Positions 12,201 through 25,000 of a stretch of 64,000 nt of DNA are shown piece after piece; the first letter of the stretch is position 1; every line of letters starts with the position of its first letter. A program made the translations under genes and the position numbers. The stretch comes from Rotaria sordida (Eukaryota > Rotifera > Eurotatoria > Philodinida > Philodinidae). Below the pieces are notes generated by a model, which saw only the letters and a list, made by a program, of their open reading frames with translations, did not search any database and was not told where the DNA came from. Location of the stretch: the NCBI GenBank assembly GCA_905250125.1, contig CAJNOL010001064.1, positions 18,794 through 82,793 of the forward strand, written 5' to 3'.

Positions 12201-13779
12201 ACGTTGTTATCTTGTTGATCATTCAGGTTATTTAATTGTTGATCCTGATTTTGTTAATGTATCATCATTTCATGAAAATCTTTATAATCAAGTACCACTT
12301 GGTCATAAAGAAGGAGAAGTTATGGCTGATCTTATATATAAACATAGTTTATTTGATCGAGCTGAAACAATTACATTTCAAGGTACATGTCATGTTAGTA
12401 AACCATCAGCTAAAGTTACATTAAAAGGTATACCAGCAAATCCAGAAGAATTAGATAATAAATATAAAAATAAAGGACCTATACCACAATTTATGAATGA
12501 ATATGGTTGTATACAAGATCAAGTACGTTATAAAATTCAAGCATCAAAATTAAAATGGTCAAATTTAATTATTGGAGAAGTTAATGGTCCATGTATGAGT
12601 GGACAATATTATGTAACACCATTAGTTAAAACAAATTTAATACTTGTTGTTATTGAAAATTATTATGCTGAACGATCAAAATTATTTTATAATTTTAATT
12701 GTAAAATACAACGAAGTATAGTTGATGCTGGAGCATTTCGTATTATAAATGGTACATGTGCACATAAAATTGAAAAAATGAGTAGTTTATATGATGAAAA
12801 AAAATGTCCAGCATTACAAGATGTTAAAATTGAATGTAAATATAATGGAATAAATAAACGACAATTATCATTAGTTTTAGTTTTTTATGTTATTGTATTT
12901 TATAGATTAGACTTTTCTTTTTTTTAATAAATAATTAATTTCCGATATGTTAATTGAAGAATTATGTGAAAAGCAAAAAAAGAGTAAGGTTATCAATAAT
13001 CAAAACAACTATAAATCACATAACATTCTCATATGATAGCAGACGAAGTAAAAAAAACAAAAAAGACACTGAAATGAAATTAAACTTACTTTTCAACAAC
13101 TTCTCCACGTCTTTCTTTTGCTACCATATCAAGTAATGTTTGCCTTAAATAATCTCTTATAGGTGTATATCGAACAACATTATCACGAAATAAAATTAAA
13201 CCCAAATTATAAACAGGTTCAAGTTTTTGTCCACTAACATAAACTCTATCCATATACATAAGTATATCACGTATCATAACCATAGCTGTTCGATGATCAT
13301 TCCAAGCTGCATTAAGTGTTGCTAAAAAATTATTATTTAATGAATCAACAACATCTTGTCTAACCTTTAAAGTTTTTACAAAAAAAAAAAGAAAAAACAA
13401 AACAAATATTATATAAAAAAAAAAAAAACAATTTTTTTTTCTTTGTGTTTTACTTTTTGCACAAGATGATCAATAACAACAGTACGTGTACCCGTATAAA
13501 GTTTTTCTCCATGTTTATGCAGCACCATAGTATATGCATTACGATAAAGTTCTTCAAAACTTAAACCACTATTATTCTTTTTTTGAATTTCTTGAATAGC
13601 TGTTTTTAATGACGTATTCCATATACCATTAACATAGCGATCGTCTACTGGCGACTAAAAGAAGAAAAATAAAGATTAAAACAAAATTATGAATTTTTTA
13701 ATAAATATTAACATACAAAAAATTGACGAATACGCATTCTTTTATTTTGTTCTTCCACTTTAATTGATGTTTTACTCAT
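3292..13779 (-). CDS. CUL3: Cullin-3, scaffold of BTB-type E3 ubiquitin ligases, 13 exons, 766 aa
   Basis: Exons (minus strand): 13779..13717, 13654..13454, 13364..13090, 8125..8011, 7939..7798, 7744..7509, 6086..6024, 5972..5859, 5785..5507, 5442..5092, 3880..3551, 3484..3378 and 3316..3292. They sum to 2301 nt, giving 766 aa, close to the 768 of human CUL3. Recognisable stretches include MRIRQFF in the N-terminal extension that helps hold BTB adaptors, [46 protein letters not shown], the cullin-homology segment [14 protein letters not shown], and IVRIMKTRK with the expected neddylation lysine at K710. The C terminus [10 protein letters not shown] is supplied by a 25-nt last exon. CUL3 joins BTB substrate receptors to RBX1 in the cytoplasm and nucleus. 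Intron 3 (4964 bp) carries a complete gene on the opposite strand; intron 10 carries a dispersed repeat copy. All key regions look intact. Confidence 0.97.
3921..4230 (+). repeat. dispersed repeat family, copy 1
   Basis: Lies in CUL3 intron 10. It shares with the copies near 36.6, 40.4, 54.4 and 60.4 kb the opening GGAGTGTTGAAGTATAGAGG, an internal CCGTGACAGAC tract, the segment TATCAATAACGTTTTGTTAT, the segment GATAGAATAAAACAATCT, and a tail close to AAGGATTGTGTGAACAGCTTT. No coding capacity is seen. Confidence 0.8.
6738..6821. repeat. short AT-rich hairpin in a CUL3 intron
   Basis: Inverted arms of about 23 bases (starting TCAAGATATAAATTTTTCAA and ending AAAATTTATATCTTTGA) flank a loop of roughly 36 bases. 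The surrounding intron (6087-7508) is otherwise noncoding. It may be the core of a decayed foldback element. Confidence 0.5.
8598..12927 (+). CDS. secreted VWA/cache protein of the calcium-channel alpha2-delta family, 5 exons, 1214 aa
   Basis: Exons: 8598..9984, 10063..10566, 10621..10823, 11282..11780 and 11876..12927 (3645 nt in total). Residues 1-22 are a clear signal peptide. A VWA_N region leads to [16 protein letters not shown] and [14 protein letters not shown]. The VWA domain follows, with an intact metal site: D281-C-S283-E-S285, T366 in GGTS, and D397 in ITDGQD. Cache-like modules come next ([48 protein letters not shown]). Many cysteines and N-glycosylation sites mark it as extracellular. 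The hydrophobic C terminus ([12 protein letters not shown]) fits a GPI anchor or membrane tail. Alpha2-delta proteins raise surface levels of voltage-gated calcium channels; CACHD1 is a related alternative, so no symbol is given. The whole gene sits inside CUL3 intron 3 on the opposite strand, 470 bp and 160 bp from the flanking CUL3 exons. Confidence 0.88.
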
Positions 13780-14827
13780 AGTCTATGTGATTGCTAGAAA
13801 ATAAAGAAATAAAAAAATTCCAAATAAATTTTTGAAATCGAAATCTTTTGATAATACTTAATTGTTTTAATCGATAGAATGAAGATTTTTTATTTATTAT
13901 CACTCAGAATATAAACCAAAGTTTTAATCCGAAGGAACGTTTTTTTTTTTTTTATAAGGAATCTATTATAATAATTATATAGTAAAAAAGCAGAGATACG
14001 TCATTCAAAGTGTGCACACCTCCCACTTGAGTTTTTTTTTTTTTTCAGACAAAATCTTATTTTTTATTAAAAACAAAGATCGTAAAGAAAAAACAAAAGG
14101 ACGTTCAGTACCCCCCACTGTTTTTTTCTCTTCGTGACATTCCGATATAAACCTTTCATAATGAGCACTCACTAATATTATCAATACTTTCACTATCAAA
14201 TTATTTCATATATAGACATAAACTCATACAGTAAAACTTCTCCATAATGAACCTCTTAAATATGAGCATACCTCGTTATTCGGAGTAGTAGACGCTTATC
14301 TTTGATCTCATAAGCAATTAGAACCTTTGTTATATGAGCAACATATGTTCTATCACTTACGTGTAAGGCGAGAAAAAAAATAACATTATGTGTATTCTAT
14401 CATGATAAACAGCCATGGAACACAGAGGAAAGATAGATAGACTAATCGTAGATATTTAAAAGAGAAAAAAAAACAATATTATACAACAACAACAATAATG
14501 CTTGATGTAATATCTCGTCGTTTTCTTTTTGTATTAACACAAGTTGATTTACTTCTGATTAAAAAAGTTCAATTAGTTAATTGTTGAAAAGAAGAAAAAG
14601 ATTACCATCTGTAGTCGACAAACGATTGCAAGTGAATATTTATAAATTATATAAAAAAAACTGAAAACCTTCTAATAATAGACAACTCCATAAAGTACAC
14701 ACTTTGTGTCGATTTCAGTGATGCTTATATTAGAGACATTTTACTGTAAGTGTTTACCAAAATTATATAGGATCAGATCTAACAGATACAATTAATGCAT
14801 GAGTTATTTCATAATTGAATTTCACAA

Positions 14828-15332
14828 GAAAATCTCTCCAGGTATCAAATTGTTTTTCGATCGAGACGATGTTCCTTTTATAAGCACTAGAATGGTTTGG
14901 TGTTTTTTTTTTTGACGTTCGTTCTTGAGATATCGAAATTTTACTGGATTAGCCATAGTTCGAATTTCGACTTCAAATTTTGTACGAATAAAATTTTTAA
15001 TGAGATTAGTTAATTGTACAACCTAAGTATTTCCTTTCTGAAGATGTAAATGAAATTTACTTTTACAGATGAGAAAATTTCGAATATTGATTATCTCAGA
15101 ATAGAAGATATTAGAAAAGTTAAAACTTACACAATCAACTAATTTCATTAAGAACTTTGTTCATGGAATGTTTGAAATCGAAATTTGAACCATAACTAAC
15201 TCAGTAAAATTTCTGTATCTCGAGAACAAAAGTTCGAAAAACTTAATCATTCTAAATTTTTCTACTACTCATCCAACAAATATTGTCTCAGTCGAAAAAA
15301 CGATTTGATACTTCGAGAGAGGTTTTCTCTTA
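14828..15332. repeat. decayed foldback element (inverted repeat, about 190-base arms)
   Basis: The left arm (about 14828-15020) matches the reverse complement of the right arm (about 15128-15332) along most of its length, for example GGTATCAAATTGTTTTTCGA with AAGTATCAAATCGTTTTTTC, and GAAATTTTACTGGATTAG with GAAATTTTACTGAGTTAG. The arms are clearly diverged (by eye about three quarters identical). The central 100 bases are unpaired. No coding capacity is seen, so it looks like a nonautonomous palindromic transposon relic. Confidence 0.7.
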
Positions 15333-18300
15333 TTAGCGAAGTATACTATGTATTTTTACAGAAAATTGTACATCAGATAGATGTAAGATAACATTTTTTA
15401 TAAAAATCTTATTGATTTTATTTTTGTAGACACATCAAGCAATAGTTTTATGGTTGAAAAATCATTTCATTATAGTCGATTGAGACTGACGTAATGCTCG
15501 AAGCGACAACTCGTGAAGTGCTGTCACTATCAATTGACGAACATACATTTAAAAATGCTTAACAAAAAAGAATAAACTGATCAATTTTTTATATATGTCA
15601 TAGTTCTTTCACTTCAAGAATATCAGACCTGAATGGAGGCGAACCCACCCCTAATCTTAAAAAATTTTTCTTTTTCTCTAGTGAAGTGCCAGTGTTCTAT
15701 TATTTTTTGTTTAACATCTTCCTCCTCTAATCCAAAACGATTTTCGGACACTCGTTTTCGTTTAGAAGACTGATTTCATCAGTATCTCGAGCAATAATTA
15801 ATCAAAATTTTCTATTAACAAATGAGCCAAACGATTTCTTACATCTTCAGCAACGTTTAATAATCTTTACCTCCTTGTTTTTGTTTGTTGGTCTACCGAG
15901 ATCAATTTTTACTTTTGCAGGATCAGATTTATCTATTGATAACATATAATACGTTTTATCTTTACTAAAAGACAGTTATAGATCTAACGAGTTTACATGT
16001 CGATATTCTAATTTTCTCCGTTTGAAGATAACAGAAACACTATAGAAAAAACCTAACAGTTGTTGATTGATCCAGATAGATACTATTTGATTAATTTTCT
16101 TTTCCAAAAAAGTTAGAAAAGCTATCAAATAAGATCTATATATAAGAAAAGATTTCAATATGTAATTGTCTATGTTTCAATGGAAAATATAAATATTTGA
16201 AAAGTTCAATACATTAAGTTTTCTTTTTCATAAATTACCACACAAGAGATATACTCATTTCTTAATCTCAATAAATTATTCGAAGACATTATGTAAGACA
16301 CTTGATTTTTATACATACATATTAAACTATACCAAAAGTTATAAATTTTCTAAAATATTCTACAGAATAACTATTATATATGATCGAAAAAAAGTATTGT
16401 ATGCATATGATTAACTCTATAAATTGCTCAACAACTTCGAGTTTTTTGTTATAGAAGAAAAAAATCATCATCCTATCGAAATTATATAGAAGATTTTATT
16501 TTGAACTTAATAATATACGAGAATACATTTCTTTATTACTTACTCTATTGACAGAGAACCATGCACAGTAGCACAGTCTAAAAATCAATAACAATAAATA
16601 TATGATGCAACTAGGAATTCTTCTGATATACATACCAGATCGATATATAGATATATATTTTTTTGTTTTAATATTATTAAAATTACTAATTATATCATTT
16701 GTCTACATGGAAAATAAATAAATATATTCATATATTATTCGGCGCTCAAAAAATAAGTTGAAGATTGTTTTTTTTCAATGTCGTACGACTGCTGACAGTA
16801 AAACATCTTCATAATAGAACATTAACCAATGAATATTTTAACGTGTAACAAATTTAAAATTCATAATCTATTAATTCATTATTAAATCTTTTAAATTAAA
16901 AAAGAATTTCTAAAAAAAATAATATTTAAGTTTTGTTCTTCTATAGATGTCTCTAATGTACATTTTTCAATTCTATTGATTGATTTTTTTAAACCAATAA
17001 TATATTCAATCTTTTGTTCAGACTAAAAGAAAATTTGAAGTTTTGTATGAAAAAAAAAATATCAACGATTAGATTTTTTTTAATAAAATATATAAAAATT
17101 TAATAAACTGATGGAATCTTGTTTTAACATTACAAATGGTTAAGATTGATTCAACAAAAAAAAACGGTAAGAAAAACGTTTTGACAGAAGAGACATCTTT
17201 ATAAATATAATGAAACCTTTTTTATATTAACTAAAATCAAAATACAAGTGCATGACTTGACGTTTGAAGTTATGCAATATTCATCGTTAAGGCTTCTCTT
17301 TCATTAGAAAATACTCAGTTTTTAGGTACGTTAATGAACTTCATAAAGTAGATACCTGAAATATAAGTTGAATACATCGACGAATCAGTCAAGACTACCA
17401 CAATGTATCAAGTTGAATTTTTTTTTGATTGAAATCTTGAAGAAAATCATATCATGAAATCAAATAAATACATATTAGATTATTTCGCCTGAACGAATCA
17501 TTCATTTAAGTCTCTTGTAGTTGATGTTTGGAGTTGATTTGAATTTATGCACGTAAACAAAAAACAAAGTCAATCACAATTGACAATGTCACCATTAGAA
17601 GTACAAAAACAAGTAAGAGACAGCTGGTTTCACAAGCCTCAAGGCTTGCAATTTTTGTTGAATCAAGAACTGTTATTTTTTCTTCGAGATTCTTTACTTC
17701 CTGTTGGATGAATCTCTGTATTCAAAGAAAACGGATAACGTCACAAAAGTCACGTACACCCTCTCGAGATTCTGGGAGGCAAAATGCAACTTAAAGGACG
17801 TCATTATCAAAAGTATTTCTGCTATTTTTAAGCGTATCTATACTAATTAACTGATAGAAGCAAAAGTTTTGCATTTTATTTTGTTTCTTAAGTATCTCAA
17901 TATCGAAGCATTAGATCGATGAAAATTTTCTTCTGAAAGATAGTTTAAGATTTCTTCTATAACCTTTTTGTTTAAAAAATATTTTACTTTAGATATATCT
18001 GTTTTATATTGACTGTCTTAAAAATCAACATGAAATTTCGATTGATTTCACAAGATATAAACATTCTTTTTTTGTGCCATCTTAGAAAAAAAAATCATTG
18101 AATTGATGTTAACTTCAAATGATTATTTTTGAACTTTAACGTATGATAATATTTTATTATTCTTAAGTAAATTAAATCTTTTTCTTTTCAAAACTATAAT
18201 CAATAGAGTTTTTGAATGAACTATTTACAATTCAAAATTCTCTTTTATTAGAAAAATATATTGTAAATACAAAAATTTTGTAAGAAAATTTCATCAATTA

Positions 18301-18501
18301 GCTCTCTACAATACTTCTACGTTAGACCAATAGAAAAAATAAAATTAATGAAAAAGAGTTCTTTTTAATACCATTCGTTCTATATGCAGACTTTCAATTC
18401 TTAGATTGAAGAAATTTTAAAAAAGTAAAAAGTTTGTATTAAAGTGTAAATATTTAAGTAATATCTATTTACGATATTAATAAAGATATACATTTAACAA
18501 T

Positions 18502-18791
18502 TATATATATATATATATATATATATACAAACTTCAATGATGATATTCAATCAAAAAAGACTGTCTAATATATATCTATTAATTTTAAAATATCATTATC
18601 TTATCTCTACTAGTTTTTATTTCTTATTATTCAATTTATTGACTTTAAAAGACTATTTATTGTCCCTAGTGAAAATGTGACATATGTATTTGTTTTATAT
18701 GTAATGTCATGTTTATTAACAATCAATTGTAGTAAAAAATTTCTTTAGTTATTTTATTATAGAATTTGAATATATATATATATATATATAT
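18502..18791. repeat. (TA)n microsatellites
   Basis: Runs of pure TA at 18502-18527 and 18770-18791, within intergenic DNA. Confidence 0.85.
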
Positions 18792-20086
18792 TTATGTCTT
18801 TTCTTTCTTTCGTTTTATTGTTATATAATTTACTTCATAATAAAAGGAGTGTCATGGTCGGTTGATTAATAAATGAATAGGTCGTTTATTGAGTATATCA
18901 ATGCTGATTATTTAACGACACTTATGTCATTATTCATTGTCAAATGTATTGTTTTATTTGATACGAACAATTTTGATTAGTGATAATCATCTTTATAGTA
19001 GGTTTTACTCAATATATTTCACATGAGAAATTAATAGAAATAGATTATACATTAATTTACGTTATTGTTAATGTGCTGTTCATACCGTCAAACACAACCT
19101 GTAGTAACAAGAATGAGTGAGAAATAAAAAAAAAAAAAGAAAAGAGTAATGGCGGAAGAGCGCAAGTGGGTGTTTAGACGAAGAAGAAAAAAAAAGAAAA
19201 CTGTCTGTCGTCACAGAAAAATCATATAAGTAAAAAAAAAAAAAGATAAGAAAAAGGAAAGAGAGGAGAGATGATAAGTTCAGGACCTATCGTTCGCATC
19301 GATCTATTCTCACGAGAAAAAAAACGAAGAGTCAAGTGTGTAGAGTGGAAATGCGTGGTCTCACTCTATTCCTCAAGGTTGCTGTCGTCATCATTGGTCC
19401 TATTAAAAAAGAAAGTCAATATATTTGTCTTACATTTTCTTCTTTTCTCTTTCTATTCACAATAAATACACAAGAATTTTCTTCATAAATAAAAAAACAA
19501 TCGATATCTTTTCAATTAGATATGAATTTGTTTGACGATACATATGTTTATCAAAAAGTAGAATGATGCGCAGTAGTAATGACAGTAACTTTTTGTCATT
19601 ATCAATTGAGTATGCGTTTCAGCATGCCTACCTGCCTACGTCATTTGTTCGAAATCAGTGAAGCATAATACATACGGAGAAGGTGTCTCTTTTCTTTTCT
19701 GCCCCCGTCGTCCTAGTCGTTACCGTCTTTTCTTCTTCTTCGTTTTCTCGAAGAAAAAACATTACACGACGATGATAATAATAACTATGAATAGTGAGTA
19801 TTGATACAAGGGTTTTAAAAGAAAGAAAAAACATAGATCATTGTTTATAATAGTTAAAAAAGAAGAAATTATATGAATTAGACTATATTTTATTGACAAA
19901 TTATAATATAAAAATAGCGTAGTTAGTTTCTTAAGAGGTTTTTTTTGCTTTATATTCAAGTATGTCGCTTTTATTACGTGCGCTTTGACAAATAGTGGCA
20001 TGCTGCCTGTTTGTTTTCTTCTCTCTGTAATGCGTCTCTTTCTTGCTTTCTTTTTCTTTTCTCATATGCTCTCTACTCATTCTCGA

Positions 20087-20119
<33 letters not shown>
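20087..20119. repeat. (CT)n microsatellite
   Basis: An almost pure CT run upstream of the BCL9-like gene, in a zone where one strand is strongly pyrimidine-rich. A GAATGAATGAATGAATGA run follows at about 20328-20345. Confidence 0.85.
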
Positions 20120-21322
20120 TCATTCTTTTGTTGTAACGAACACACCGTGGCAGCAAAAAGTTCTACGTATTATTAACACATCACCCTTTCTTATTCTTCT
20201 TCTTCTTCTTTTTTTTCCTGTCCGTGCGTGTATGTGTGTAAGGCGGTTTTTTTTCTTCTGTCATCAACATTGTTTGAACTACGTTGCTGCTTATTCGATG
20301 GTAAGAGACAATTTCTTTCTTGTTTATGAATGAATGAATGAATAGACAGGGGAGAAAAAAAGTCCAAATGAGAACAAATAAATGTATGTATGTGTGTGCA
20401 CATAAGTTTTTTTTTTAAACATTTATTCATAGAAAAAAAAAAGAAGAAAAAAACTTCTATTCTTGACACAACAGGTCAGACTGGTTCTGAAATATTATGT
20501 ATCATTTTGTTTACATACGAGGTGTTGGTATTAAATTTCTTCTTTTCTGTCTCATAGTATAGATAGATCTTTTACAATACAATGTTCATTGTCTTGTTTC
20601 GATATACAGTATGTATCAAATAATGTTTATACTAATTCTAGTTCATAATCGATCATCATGTTTGATGATGCCTACTTGATCTACTTTTCTTATCCACTAT
20701 TTCTAACACTCGAACAAGCACGTTATTGTGTCGTTACAGTCTAAAGCAACAAGTATTGTCGTTCTTGTATTGTCACTAGAGGCGAACATTTTTTTTTCTC
20801 CACTTTTTTTCTGTTTGAACCATCATATATATCAACAAAGTGCTCTTGCTTGGTCAACTATGCTCGCTATGTGTTTCTCCCTCTCTCTCTTGCGCTACAC
20901 ACCTTAGGGAGTATGTCGATATCTCATTGTCATTTCATGCTTGCATGCATTGAGAACGCAAGCGTAAGATGCACGTTCGGAAATGAACATGTTATTAAAG
21001 AAAAGAAAATTTTTTTTTCTTTTTTTTTCACTGTTGAACAGCTAGTTAGTCATTCAACACTAGACTTTTTACACTTTAATACATCCATTCATTCCAAAAA
21101 AAAAAAAAAAAAAGAAAAAAATAAACTATATACAATAACGACTACGATGACGACTGTTTTACTGTGATGTAGTAGTATGCATTTTTTCTTTCTTTTCTGT
21201 CTTTCGTTTTTTTTTTCTTCTTTTCTCTCTTTGTTTCATTTGATTATTCTACAGTACTGTCAGTAGTACTGCTTCTATTACTCTAGAAAAAAAAAGCTTC
21301 ATGATGAGAACAGAGAAGAAGC

Positions 21323-21349
21323 AGAAGAAGAAGAAGAAGAAGAAGAAGG
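21323..21349. repeat. (GAA)n microsatellite
   Basis: A run of GAA triplets about 700 bases before the BCL9-like start codon, part of the same purine/pyrimidine-asymmetric zone. Confidence 0.8.
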
Positions 21350-22051
21350 AGAATGTTTTCCATCTTTTGCTCTTTCGCGTTCGGTACTGCACTATCGGTT
21401 CTTTGTCTAAGCAGAAAAAAGAAGCAACAAGAACGATAAAAGAAAAAAAAACTGAAGGGAAATAGAGACATCTTAGCGCGCGAGTGGGAACGAGCGTAGT
21501 AGGCCATAGTAGAGATGTTGTTTTTTACGCATCTGTTATTGTTGTTGTTATTCTTGTTCGTCTTTCACATGATGTAGAACGCATCGATGCTGTTTCTTCT
21601 TCTTCTTCTTTACTATTCGTATAATATGCTCGGAGCAAGAATGATGTTCAACGCACTCGTGCACACACGCGCTCGTTTGTCTTCTCTTCTCTTTTTCTTT
21701 TCAGTTTGAACAGTTTGTTAGATGTAGTTGCCAATCGAGCACGATGAATGGAAGAAGAAGAAGACAGAAAGAGAGAGGGAATATACTATCGGACGGCGGA
21801 TTGAACGTAAGAGAGAGGGAGAGAAAGAACCAAGCCGTTATTTGTTCTTTTTTGACATTTTTCTCCTCCTCCTCCTCCCATGATGTGTATGTACGTGAAC
21901 GTGTCGCGAGTGTGCGCACTTTGGCTTGTTTGACGTCAAAAATGAATAAAGAAAAAAAAAAGAAATCCGACAATATGTTATCTTCTTTAAAAAAGAAAAA
22001 GAAAACTTCATTTCAGATCGAATATTTAATAAATGTAGATGATCAACGCGA

Positions 22052-25000
22052 ATGAAAAACAACGTCAAACGAGCCAAATCGGCCGCATCGATTCCAATAA
22101 TTGCTGCTCAACAACAACGACAACAATCGTCTGTTGACAATAGTGGTATGTATTATTTTTTCTTTTTATTGTATATAAAAAAAAAATTTTTTTCTTTTAA
22201 AATTCATTATGATGTATATTAATTAGTTTTATAGTTAATAATGGGATGGAAAGTGGAACATTACCGCCAGCAACAATGTTATTACATACAAACGATTCTC
22301 ATCAACAAATATCTTCATCAGATTCTCCAATGAATCAATATTCTGATATATATTTAACAAGACAATCAATACAAACAAATAATAAAACAAATAAAAGAAA
22401 ATTAGATGAACTTATTGATTCATCATCAACAGATTTTGATTCATTATCATCTTTAAAACCACAAAAAACTGAACAAATTGATTCAGAACGATCAATTAGT
22501 AGAACAGGAACACGTTAGTAAAATTTAAAAAACAAAAACACAAATTTTCAATTCATAATCTTGTCTTATTTTGTTTTAGCTTTATCAAATGGTCCACCAC
22601 GTTCTTTAACACCATCACGTAATAATAATGATATTGGTCAAGTATCATATGATTTTGCTCCGCCAAATCATAATACTTGTAGTACAACACCAAATTCATT
22701 ATTACTTACACGACAAACTCCACCACCACCATCTTTACAACAACAATCATTACCTCCATCACTACCACCATCAGCATATATGTCTATGTCACCACGTAAT
22801 CAATATACAATAACCAGTGATAGTCCATATTTACAAACAAATAATCAAGTGTTTGTATTTACAACACAATTAGCTAATGAAGCAGCTGAATCTGTATTAA
22901 AAAATGAACATCCTAATATAATTGAATATCATAAATCATTACCAAGTACAACTCAATATATCACAGTAAGTTTAAATTTTTATAAACTATTAACAATAGA
23001 ATAAACAGAAAAGCAAAAAGAAGAAAGAAACCAAATTGTCATTGTAAATGTTTAAAACAAAACAAGCAAAACTCAAGGGAAATGTTTGTAATTGAGTAGA
23101 CGAAAAAAAAAAAGAAGAAAAAGGATACGAGAACTATTAGAAATCCCATTGGAATCTCATATAGTCAATAGATTTTATTATTCTTATTATTTTTATTTTT
23201 TGTATGAGTAGTCTTTCTCAAATAACAATCATAATTCATCACTCGGTGGTCCTCTAATGCATATGAATTTACCACCCGGATGTCATTCGCCTCGTACTAT
23301 GCAAATGATGATGCCTGGTCCACCACATCATAATCCTCATATGCCACTTCATAATGGTGGTGGTGGTGGTCCACCACCGAATTGGCCACCACATCCACAT
23401 TTTCATCAACAACAACCACCATTCGGACGTTTAACGCCTGGACCTGGTGGTTTACCTCCACCAAATCATCTTTTACCACCAGGTGCACTTATGATGAATG
23501 GTTCACCACCACCTGGTATGCGTATGGGTGGTATGCCATCAATGCCTGGTATGATTCAACCACCATCAGATGGTATTGAAAATTTAACACCTGAACGAGC
23601 GATACATCGAAAAAATCAATTAGATAAAATACAAGAAATAAAAACAAAAATTACAGGTGGACGTGGTCGTGGTGGAAGAGCTAAAGCTAATGCAGCAGCA
23701 GCAGCTGCAGCTGCTAATGCTAATATGCCACCATCAATGAATGGTGGTCCACTTGATCCACATCAACAACAAATGATGATGATGAACAGTCCACACAGTG
23801 TTGGTCCACCACACCATATGATGGGTATTGGACCTCCACCACCACATATGTTACCACCAGGTATGCGAGGACCTGATGGAATGATGATTGATATGAATGG
23901 TCAACCATTACCACCACCACCACATGGATATATGAATGGACCAATTCCACCAGGTTTTCATGGACAATTTGGACCAGGTCCAAATGATCCATATGGACAA
24001 TTACCTTCACAATCACAAGCTGTAAGAGAGTGGAATAAAATGCAAATGGAACATCTTGAAGGTAAAGCTCAACAAATGCGTGGACAACCACCACCATATT
24101 CATCAGCATCACCATCATCATTAACACCTCCTATAGCAACAACATCAACAGGAGGTAAATTACTTTCACCTAGAATGGAACCGTCCACACTACCACGTTT
24201 ATATAAAGTTGGTCAACCAGAAAAATTTATTCCAGATTCATTGCCATCATCAGCTAATAAAAAATTATGTGGTAATATTGGTGAAGTACAATTAACATCA
24301 TCACCAACACAAATGGATTATGATGAATTTGGTAATTTTTTTTTTTTGAAATTTTATAACTAAATTGTTTTTTTCTTATTCTTTAGGTATGGAAGGTGAA
24401 GAATTAATAATAACAAGACATTTAAATCGAGCTTATCGATCAGGTAATGGAACAAATGGTGGTGGTGGTCCATCATCATCTTCATCATGTAAAGATGAAC
24501 CAATGACACCATTATCACGTTCAACTTCAACACCAAATAATAATTCAAATACTTTATCATTTGGACAACAACAACAACAACAACAACAATCATCCGGTTC
24601 AACAACACCTACGCAGCATTCTCAAGGTATAACACCACAAAGTGTTCCAGCTGTATCACCACGTTCATCAAAATTAACAACAAATAATAATAATAATAAT
24701 AATAATAATAATTTATCATCACCATTAATGAATTCAAATACAAATTCAACTAAAGATGAACCATTAGATATGAATAATGATCCTAAAACTCCAACATCAA
24801 ATATGGCACCACCATTAAATAGTATGCTTCAAATGACAAATAGTTTACAATCAACTAATTCACCATATAATTCATCAAATAGCCAAGGATCAAAACAATC
24901 ATTAAATAGTCCAAATTTAGGACATATGTCAAAACCGATTGATCATATGAATTTACCACCACAACATATGCAATTTCAAGTATGTTTCTTCTTTTTTCCT

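Larger units (their letters stand above)
13780..22051. other. 8.3-kb noncoding stretch between divergent CUL3 and BCL9-like genes
   Basis: No gene is seen. The two flanking genes are transcribed away from each other, so both promoters lie here. Contents: a decayed foldback element (14828-15332), TA microsatellites at 18502-18527 and 18770-18791, and from about 19.1 kb many pyrimidine/purine-biased tracts, including (CT)n at 20087-20119 and (GAA)n at 21323-21349. A possible 5'-UTR splice acceptor lies at 22015-22016, just ahead of the BCL9-like start codon. Confidence 0.6.

Noticed and set aside
20191-20469. Open frames full of Phe/Lys/Glu runs upstream of the BCL9-like gene
   Set aside because: They arise from pyrimidine/purine tracts and have no domain or splice support.
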